Positions 6,320 through 11,398 of a DNA stretch of 11,398 nt are shown here, one piece after another. Under the pieces are notes generated by a model. That model searched no databases. It was not told the origin of the DNA and was given only the letters and a program-made list of their open reading frames with translations. The position numbers and the translations under genes are program-made. Position 1 is the stretch's first letter, and every line of letters starts with the position of its first letter. Source of the stretch: Candidatus Sumerlaeota bacterium (GTDB lineage: Bacteria; Sumerlaeota; Sumerlaeia; JADFCT01); NCBI GenBank assembly GCA_026398575.1, contig JAPLSP010000061.1, forward strand, positions 1-11,398. The letters are read 5' to 3'.

Positions 6320-6344
6320 TTGATGTAACGGTCTGTGATATCAA
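6320..6344. promoter_or_regulatory. 25-bp palindromic site, putative operator site 2
   Basis: Half-sites TTGAT (6320-6324) and ATCAA (6340-6344) are separated by 15 bases, exactly as in site 1 (5691-5715). The two sites share TTGATGT at the left, AC in the middle and the 11-mer TGTGATATCAA at the right; 20 of 25 positions agree. Site 2 lies in the non-coding gap between the DUF2442 gene and the gene starting at 6352, ending seven bases before its ATG. Binding there would block initiation of transcription or translation of that gene. Confidence 0.6.
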
Positions 6345-6351
6345 AATTACC

Positions 6352-6774
6352 ATGACTACATCGTTACTAGAGCGCATTCAGGGACTCAATCTAAAGCAGG
6401 ACTTTCCCATCGATAAGGTAAAAGCAAGACTTCAGACATTCTGTGAAGGGCTTCAGGCCAAGATTTTCCCCTCAGGTAATGGCTTTATTGGGATAGAACC
6501 AAGCTTTGAGGTAAACATGGGAAGGGAGATGAAGATAGTTATTGAAATTCCGTGGCGAAAGTTTCGTACAGTGTTCTTTAGGGCATACATTCCGATTGAT
6601 GGATTTCCTGTTACTCTTGATTTGTTTGGTGATGAACCAATTCGATGCCTTAACATGGATGAATTAGATAGAAATCTGGGTGATTTCCTGGAAAAACCCG
6701 ATATACTCTCAAGTCTCAAGCAGTATATGGATATGGCGAATGAAGAAAAAGTATCACATCAAAATATTCGTTAG
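6352..6774 (+). CDS. Hypothetical protein, 140 aa, unrecognised
   Basis: I do not recognise this family. The protein is soluble, with no signal peptide or membrane segment. The N-terminal half is charged and probably helical (LLERIQGLNLKQDFPIDKVKAR), and the middle alternates hydrophobic strands (FIGIEPSFEVNMG, MKIVIEIPWRKF, VFFRAYIPIDGFPVTLDLFGD) that suggest a beta-sheet. The C-terminus is helical (NMDELDRNLGDFLEKPDILSSLKQYM). The start at 6352 is chosen because the upstream stretch to 6262 would overlap the DUF2442 gene and the palindromic site; there is no clear Shine-Dalgarno. The 3' end overlaps the HicB-like gene by 35 bp, so the two are probably one transcript. It occupies the position a HicA toxin would hold, but at 140 aa with no visible GSH-type HicA motif it is not HicA. 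It could be a non-standard toxin or an accessory protein. Confidence 0.75.
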   Translation: MTTSLLERIQGLNLKQDFPIDKVKARLQTFCEGLQAKIFPSGNGFIGIEPSFEVNMGREMKIVIEIPWRKFRTVFFRAYIPIDGFPVTLDLFGDEPIRCLNMDELDRNLGDFLEKPDILSSLKQYMDMANEEKVSHQNIR

Positions 6775-6964
6775 CATGGAAGATCAGGGATATATTGCCG
6801 ATATCCCCGATCTCAATGCGTGCTCCGCATTTGGCGCCACTCCTGCTGAGGCGCTGGCGCAAGTCGAGATCGCCAAATCGGCATGGTTGGAGGCTGCACT
6901 GGCGGAAAACAAGCCGATCCCATCGCCCCGCTATAAGCCGGTAATCTATCAATTGGCTTCATAA
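6740..6964 (+). CDS. HicB-like antitoxin (type II TA, UPF0150 fold)
   Basis: A 74-aa protein with the full HicB N-terminal partial-RNase-H-like domain: the opening strand KYHIKIFVSMEDQGYIADIPDLNACSAFG, then ATPAEALAQVEIAKSAWLEAALAENKPIPSPRY, matching the usual pattern of GY-A-x-PDL-x-C, G-T-x-EEAL, and WLEAA...G-x-IP-x-P. It ends shortly after PSPRY, with no C-terminal helix-turn-helix or ribbon-helix-helix, so it probably does not bind DNA by itself. HicB normally neutralises the mRNA-cleaving toxin HicA; no HicA is encoded next to it on either side. The start ATG 6740 is chosen because upstream residues from 6680 are unlike the family, and because it lies in the tail of the preceding gene (35-bp overlap), implying translational coupling. 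Confidence 0.88.
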   Translation: MKKKYHIKIFVSMEDQGYIADIPDLNACSAFGATPAEALAQVEIAKSAWLEAALAENKPIPSPRYKPVIYQLAS

Positions 6965-6994
6965 TCCATAACATATCTTCTCCGAGGTCGCTTC

Positions 6995-7993
6995 ATGAAA
7001 GCCATCATTCCCGTCGCAGGCATGGGCACGCGCTTGCGGCCACACACGCACACCGCGCCCAAGGTCCTGCTGCACGTGGCCGGCAAGTCCATTTTGGGCC
7101 ATATTGTGGACGAACTGCTCAGCCTGAATGTCACTGACATCACCTTCATCGTGGGATATCTGGGCAAGATGGTGGAGAATTATATCCAGAAAAACTATCC
7201 CATGATACAAGCCCACTTCGTCGAGCAGGATGAGCCCAACGGACTGGGTCATGCCATCTGGCTGACGCGCGGGCATTTTCCAGGCGATGAGCCGCTGCTG
7301 ATCATCCTCGGGGACACGATCTTCCAGGCGGATCTGGCCAGCGCGCTCCAGTCGCGGCATACCGTGATCGGCGTCAAGGCAGTGGAAGACGCCCGCCGGT
7401 TCGGCGTCGTGGAGCTCGGCATGGACGGCTTCGCCGCCGCTCTTGTCGAAAAGCCCGACAAACCGAAGTCGAATCTGGCCATCGTCGGCATTTATGTCAT
7501 CCGCAGTTCATCGCTGCTCTTTCAGTGCCTTGAAGATATGATCCACGAAGACCGCCGGACCCGCGGCGAATTCCAGCTGACCGATAGCCTGCAGGAAATG
7601 CTGCGCCGCGGCGAAAAAATCGGGACGTTTCCCGTCGAGGGATGGTTTGACTGCGGCAATCCCGAAACGATGCTCGAAACCAATCGCGTCCTGCTGACGC
7701 GCAATCGCGTCCATCATGGCGCGCAATCCGAACAATTTCCGGATTCCATCATTGTGCCGCCCGTCTCCATCTCGCCTCGCGCCCGGATCATCCGCTCCAT
7801 CGTCGGGCCTTATGTGTCGGTTTCGGATGACGCCGAAGTCAATCATTCCATCGTCTCCGATTCGATCATCAGCGAGGGCGCCGTCGTCGCCAACATCCTG
7901 CTGGATTCCTCGATCATCAGCAATAACGCCCGCGTCAATGGCCATCACTCGCGCCTGAACGTCGGCGATTCCTCCGAGATCAGCCTGGAATAG
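6995..7993 (+). CDS. Sugar-1-phosphate nucleotidyltransferase (glucose-1-phosphate thymidylyltransferase-like)
   Basis: A 332-aa enzyme that joins an NTP and a sugar 1-phosphate to make an NDP-sugar. The N-terminal GMGTRLRPHTHTAPKVLLHVAGKSI (9-33) is the nucleotide-binding signature. PNGLGHAIW (81-89) contacts the base and sugar, D107 in LIILGDTIF should bind the catalytic metal, and EKPDKPKS (152-159) is the conserved substrate loop. FDCGNPETMLETNR is typical of the long thymidylyltransferase group. From about residue 250 a left-handed beta-helix of hexapeptide-like repeats follows (SISPRARIIRSIVGPYVSVSDDAEVNHSIVSDSIISEGAVV), as in long RmlA-type and archaeal sugar nucleotidyltransferases. 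TTP versus UTP preference cannot be decided. The ATG is preceded by GAGG at seven bases. It may supply the glycosyltransferase upstream, though the two are separated by unrelated genes. Confidence 0.9.
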   Translation: MKAIIPVAGMGTRLRPHTHTAPKVLLHVAGKSILGHIVDELLSLNVTDITFIVGYLGKMVENYIQKNYPMIQAHFVEQDEPNGLGHAIWLTRGHFPGDEPLLIILGDTIFQADLASALQSRHTVIGVKAVEDARRFGVVELGMDGFAAALVEKPDKPKSNLAIVGIYVIRSSSLLFQCLEDMIHEDRRTRGEFQLTDSLQEMLRRGEKIGTFPVEGWFDCGNPETMLETNRVLLTRNRVHHGAQSEQFPDSIIVPPVSISPRARIIRSIVGPYVSVSDDAEVNHSIVSDSIISEGAVVANILLDSSIISNNARVNGHHSRLNVGDSSEISLE

Positions 7994-8004
7994 CCCGAGT
8001 AATA

Positions 8005-8040
8005 TTTTCACGCCATTTTGCATTTTTTGTGGCGCGAAAA
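8005..8040 (+). terminator. Hairpin after the nucleotidyltransferase gene, possible terminator
   Basis: TTTTCACGCCA (8005-8015) pairs with TGGCGCGAAAA (8030-8040) with one mismatch around a 14-base loop. The stem is flanked by T and A tracts, starts 12 bp after the nucleotidyltransferase stop, and could act in either direction. No long T run immediately follows it, so termination is only moderately supported. It overlaps a candidate promoter -35 element and could instead be a regulatory palindrome. Confidence 0.4.
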
Positions 8041-8055
8041 ATCCGCTTTTATATT
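8027..8055 (+). promoter_or_regulatory. Candidate sigma70-type promoter for the C25 peptidase gene
   Basis: TTGTGG (8027-8032) and TATATT (8050-8055) are separated by 17 bases. The -10 matches five of six consensus positions, the -35 only three. Transcription would start near 8062, downstream of the first in-frame ATG (8058) but about 50 bases before ATG 8112, which fits the latter as the start. The -35 lies in the hairpin at 8005-8040. Confidence 0.4.
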
Positions 8056-8111
8056 AGATGTTTCCCGCCGGCAGCAATGCGAGCCGATACTTTGAAGCAA
8101 GAAATTTTTTG

Positions 8112-11100
8112 ATGGTTGAAGCCTTTCCGAAAAGTTCAAGACTGGCGCGCGTGATAGTGATTGCCGGCGCGGTCTTGGCGACGCTGACGGCGCCGGAACG
8201 ATCGCCGGCGGCGGGTCCGGTTCAGTGGCGATTCGTTTCGCAGAGAAACAACGCCATCATCCTGCGGATTGTTCCAGCCGAAGAAACTACGACATTTTCG
8301 GCCGCTCTTCGCCATAACGCCTGCGTCGCGATTCCTTTACGCGCCGGATTGCGCTGTCTGACGCTCGGCTACGCAAACTCCATCAAACTTTATCCGCCGG
8401 AACCCTTGCGCGATGTGACCATGGTCCGCGTCGAAATCCTTCCGCAATGCGAACAGATGGCCTCCACGAGCGCCCAATTCCAAGCGTTCGAATTCCAGGT
8501 AACAGATATTCCAGCAGCCCCAACCACTCCATCCGCATCCCTGTCCACCACGTCCACAGCCCTGTCCACTGCGTCCACTCCCCTTTCCTCCCCCACATCC
8601 TCCGTCCTTTTTAATCCCGATTTCTCCTTCGACCGAATGACAGACGCCCTGGCCATCAACACCCCGGTTCCCGCCGCCTATCGCCGCCCGGATTTGCGCG
8701 CCGTGAATCCCGATCTTTCCAAAGGGCGATGGGCATTTCCGCCGGAGTGTCCCGATGCCGTGGAAATTGACACCTCCCCGACCAAAGGCATCGTGCGCGT
8801 GAAGGTCTCTGACGCGCTCAAGCTTTTGGATTTGGCGCCCACCGGAGACATGTTTCCGTGGGATCTATGCCTTTGGAATGAAGGAGCGGCACTCGCCTAT
8901 TATGTTTCCCGGCGACCGCTCGATACGGAATCGTTCATCTACTTTCCCTCGCCCAAAGATGCCGCGCCTTATTTCAACGGCTCGCGGGTTTATCTGACCG
9001 TTGGCGCGGGCGCGGCTGCAGGCGCCTCCGCCCCGGCCTCGCGCGCGGCCCTGGCGGAAAGCATCGCCGCCGCAGACCGCTCGCTGGAGATTGCGCCCGC
9101 GGCGATGCGGCGCGTTCGCCGTCCGGATTGGGACGTCCGCCCGCGCGGCGCGGATATTCTTGTCGTTACCGTTCCTCTATTCCATGAGCCCATTCTTCCC
9201 CTGATCCAGCGCCGGCGCGATCAGGGCTATCGCGTGGAAATCGCCGATGTCGGCGATTTATATCTGTGCTATGGCGCGGGATTGCCTCGCCCCTCGGCCA
9301 TTCGCGCCTTTGCCGCCGACGCCTTCATGCGCTGGACGCCGCCTGCGCCCACGTACCTGACGCTCGTGGGAGACGCCAGCACCTGGTTTGGAGACGACAA
9401 CACCAGCTCTGCCGCCTGCCAGGTTCCCAGCTTCTATGAACAACCGCCGCTGCATGATTGGATTCCGGCCAATGACGCGGGCTTCGCCTGCTTCACGGGA
9501 TCGGGCATGCTTCCCGCCATGATCGTGGGCCGCCTGACCGTGCGCGAAGCCGGCGAGGCGCAGGCCGTGGCCAACAAGATCGTGCGCTATGAAACGGCGG
9601 CGGACTTCGGCCCCTGGCGGCAGCGCGCGCTGTGGATGCTGGATTCGGGCTATGAATATTTGTTCGCGCCGGGCGCGGTCGCTTCGCCCCCGCCCCTCGT
9701 CACACGGCGCCTGGAAGTGATGGAGTATCCGTTCATGGACCACTATTGGCTCCCCGGCGTCAAGGTCAGCCCGCCCTGCAACCGCGAGATGATGGGAAGG
9801 CTGTCGGATGGATGCCTCGTGATGCACTATGCGGGACACGGCGGCGTGACCCTTTTGAGCAAGCAAAAAGTTTTCTATCACAAAGACGTGGCTTTGCTCG
9901 AAAACGGCTTGCGGCTTCCTTTCTGCACGCAGATTTCCTGCCATACGGGGAACTTCGATTTTCCGACCAAGCCTTATACGGCTTCCATCGCCGAACTCAT
10001 GCTGCGCAAAGGCAACGGCGGCGCCATCGGCGTCTTCGCAGCCTCGCGAGCGATCTGGGGCGATGAATACACGCTGCAATGCGGCGTCTTTCAGGGGCTT
10101 TATCGCCGTCCCCGGACGACGCTCGGGCTCGCGACGATGGAGGCCAAAGCCCGGCTGACCCTGACGCAAGGCAAGCGCGATTCGTTCGGCGACAGTTACA
10201 ACCTCATGGGCGATCCGGCCACGGTGTTTACGCGTCCTCCCGACAATCTGACGGTTCAGATCGAATCGCCCGCGACGATCGAGGCCCCCGAGCCCGCCGA
10301 AATTCACCTTCGCGGCAAAGCCAAGGACGGCCATCTCTCCGGCCGCGTCTGGCTGATGCTGACGGATGAAAAAGGGCGCGAGCTGAACAAGTCTGAAACT
10401 ACCATGACCCAGGGGGCATTTGAAGGAGCTTTGGACCTTCCACCCGGATTCATGGGGCGCCGGCTTTGCGTCGCGGCTTATGCGGCGGATCCCAAGGAAA
10501 AATGGGAAGGCGGCGGCATGGCCGTAATCCCCGTGACGCCGATGCGCGTGCGCGAAAATCTGGCGCAGGATGCTCCGCGAATTTCATTCCTGCAAGGCGC
10601 CATCCGGCTGGCGGGACGCGGAGCGGAACTGGTGGATGGCGAAACCGTTTTCATGTATTGCCGGCTGGTCAATCGCGGGAAAGCCTCGACGGCGCCGGTC
10701 AAGGTCCTATGGCGCCGCCGGCTCGCGGGGACGCCGGACGCTAAAAAAGAACTTGCCGCCGAAATGTCCGTGGAGCCTTTGTCGGCGGGCGAGATTCGTC
10801 CCGTCCTGCTGCGCTGGGACGCTTTTCACACGACGGGCGATTATCTCTTCGACTTGACGTTGGAGGGCGCTGGAGTGACCTCGCCGTCGGTGAGCGGCGA
10901 CATCTCGGCGCGCATCTTGCCCAAAAGCGACCTGTGCGTCAAACCCGGCGATCTCGTCGCCGAAATCCGCGACGCGAAAACAATCCGCGCATGGCTGACG
11001 GTTGCGAATATCGGCGGATCGCACTCCGGCAAGACCACCGCGCAAATCTTTCTGGCGTCAAGGGGCGGGACACACATGCCTCTCAGCGCGCCAATCCCAA

Positions 11101-11270
11101 CGCCGGCGATCGCGCCCGGTGACGCCGTGAAACTGGGACCGATAGACATGCCCATGCCGGAAGGCTTGAGGCCGCCGTTCGGACTGATCGCGCGCGTGGA
11201 TATCTACCAAGACTATACGGAACTGAACGAGGAAAACAACGAGACCGCCGCTCTGGTCGGCGCAAACTAA
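8112..11270 (+). CDS. Secreted C25 (gingipain-like) cysteine peptidase with CARDB-like C-terminus
   Basis: A 1052-aa predicted exported protease. From ATG 8112 the N-terminus is a classic signal peptide: basic residues K7, R10 and R13, a hydrophobic core VIVIAGAVLATL and cleavage probably after SPAA near residue 34. A region to about residue 340 is propeptide-like and includes a Ser/Thr/Pro heptad linker (144-164). The Peptidase_C25 domain spans roughly 345-710: DILVVTVPLF, LVGDAS, VGRLTVREAGEAQ, the catalytic His576 in YAGHGG, the nucleophile Cys610 in ISCHTGNFD, and GDSYNLMGDPAT near the end. The 34-residue His-Cys spacing is like that of gingipains. After beta-rich Ig-like segments, residues about 938-1050 resemble a CARDB domain, ending DYTELNEENNETA. 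No type IX sorting domain or LPXTG motif is evident. ATG 8058 (1070 aa) is less likely because it would put extra residues before the signal peptide and precede the likely transcription start. No clear ribosome-binding site is visible. The target is unknown. Confidence 0.9.
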   Translation: MVEAFPKSSRLARVIVIAGAVLATLTAPERSPAAGPVQWRFVSQRNNAIILRIVPAEETTTFSAALRHNACVAIPLRAGLRCLTLGYANSIKLYPPEPLRDVTMVRVEILPQCEQMASTSAQFQAFEFQVTDIPAAPTTPSASLSTTSTALSTASTPLSSPTSSVLFNPDFSFDRMTDALAINTPVPAAYRRPDLRAVNPDLSKGRWAFPPECPDAVEIDTSPTKGIVRVKVSDALKLLDLAPTGDMFPWDLCLWNEGAALAYYVSRRPLDTESFIYFPSPKDAAPYFNGSRVYLTVGAGAAAGASAPASRAALAESIAAADRSLEIAPAAMRRVRRPDWDVRPRGADILVVTVPLFHEPILPLIQRRRDQGYRVEIADVGDLYLCYGAGLPRPSAIRAFAADAFMRWTPPAPTYLTLVGDASTWFGDDNTSSAACQVPSFYEQPPLHDWIPANDAGFACFTGSGMLPAMIVGRLTVREAGEAQAVANKIVRYETAADFGPWRQRALWMLDSGYEYLFAPGAVASPPPLVTRRLEVMEYPFMDHYWLPGVKVSPPCNREMMGRLSDGCLVMHYAGHGGVTLLSKQKVFYHKDVALLENGLRLPFCTQISCHTGNFDFPTKPYTASIAELMLRKGNGGAIGVFAASRAIWGDEYTLQCGVFQGLYRRPRTTLGLATMEAKARLTLTQGKRDSFGDSYNLMGDPATVFTRPPDNLTVQIESPATIEAPEPAEIHLRGKAKDGHLSGRVWLMLTDEKGRELNKSETTMTQGAFEGALDLPPGFMGRRLCVAAYAADPKEKWEGGGMAVIPVTPMRVRENLAQDAPRISFLQGAIRLAGRGAELVDGETVFMYCRLVNRGKASTAPVKVLWRRRLAGTPDAKKELAAEMSVEPLSAGEIRPVLLRWDAFHTTGDYLFDLTLEGAGVTSPSVSGDISARILPKSDLCVKPGDLVAEIRDAKTIRAWLTVANIGGSHSGKTTAQIFLASRGGTHMPLSAPIPTPAIAPGDAVKLGPIDMPMPEGLRPPFGLIARVDIYQDYTELNEENNETAALVGAN
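8541..8603 (+). repeat. 21-bp degenerate in-frame tandem repeat, 3 units
   Basis: Three 21-base units at 8541-8561, 8562-8582 and 8583-8603 encode the heptapeptides LSTTSTA, LSTASTP and LSSPTSS in the peptidase frame. The first two units are close copies; the third is more diverged. The result is a Ser/Thr/Pro-rich flexible linker in the propeptide-like region, possibly an O-glycosylation site. Confidence 0.75.
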
Positions 11271-11272
11271 CC

Positions 11273-11398
11273 ATGGACCTTCTGCTCGCCACTGGCAACC
11301 AGCACAAGATTGAAGAGATGACCGCCCTTCTCAACGGCGCGGGATGGACCTTGCGCACTGCGAAGGATTTTCCGTCTTTCCCCGAAGTCGAAGAGAGT
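11273..11398 (+). CDS. rdgB: RdgB/HAM1 family non-canonical purine NTP pyrophosphatase (partial, 5' end)
   Basis: Only the first 42 codons are in the window; the gene continues past the end. The translation starts MDLLLATGNQHKIEEM, matching the family's ATxNxxKxxE motif that forms the N-terminal phosphate and substrate loop, followed by a helix (TALLNGAG) and a strand that ends FPSFPEVEES, where the family has its conserved PEVEETG-type motif. The full enzyme hydrolyses dITP, XTP and related damaged nucleotides to monophosphates, keeping them out of DNA. The ATG lies 2 bp after the stop of the C25 peptidase gene, so translation is probably coupled; a GAGG-type site (11228-11231) is too far away, and no closer one is evident. 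Confidence 0.88.
   Translation, partial: MDLLLATGNQHKIEEMTALLNGAGWTLRTAKDFPSFPEVEES

Noticed and set aside
6262..6351. Upstream extension of the 140-aa gene to the ATG at 6262
   Set aside because: It would overlap the DUF2442 gene and place the palindromic site inside the coding region; the extra residues look like translated spacer.
9258..10334. Minus-strand open frame of 358 codons inside the C25 peptidase gene
   Set aside because: It lies opposite the catalytic domain with its conserved GHG and SCxTG motifs; composition is typical of a shadow frame.

Overview
The window is a GC-rich bacterial chromosome segment, densely coded apart from several repeat-bearing gaps. It looks like a free-living or uncultured bacterium with standard bacterial machinery (FtsZ, a YmdB-type phosphodiesterase, RdgB) and a secreted gingipain-like protease. 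Nothing here fixes the phylum. The mix of a C25 protease with a CARDB-like tail, a Methanosarcina/alphaproteobacterial-type SerC, an FtsZ with an unusual C-terminus and many short palindromic repeats would suit a poorly sampled candidate phylum, but that is only an impression.

Layout. Positions 18-1499 carry two minus-strand genes: a TIGR00282/YmdB-like metallophosphoesterase, whose 3' end runs into a 10-bp tandem repeat at the window edge, and a putative molybdenum-cofactor-carrier (YpsA/SLOG-like) protein. A divergent gap follows, holding a 42-bp perfect inverted repeat (1596-1702). On the plus strand come a GT2 glycosyltransferase (1757-2794) with an in-frame pentapeptide repeat, then a nested cluster of four REP-like hairpins (2760-2997), then ftsZ (3133-4476) and serC (4524-5675), which may be co-transcribed.

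Positions 5676-6964 form an AT-richer island of four small genes: DUF4160, DUF2442, an unrecognised 140-aa protein and a HicB-like antitoxin. The main observation in the window is that the two non-coding gaps of this island each carry the same 25-bp palindromic site (5691-5715 and 6320-6344; 20 of 25 positions identical, same half-site geometry). This suggests one regulator controls both gene pairs, which would make the island a single coordinated toxin-antitoxin-like unit with no recognisable HicA.

The rest is a sugar-1-phosphate nucleotidyltransferase (6995-7993), a hairpin and candidate promoter (8005-8055), a roughly 1050-aa secreted C25 cysteine peptidase (8112-11270), and the first 42 codons of an RdgB/HAM1 pyrophosphatase gene that starts 2 bp after the peptidase stop and runs off the window. 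No RNA genes, CRISPR arrays or transposase genes were seen.
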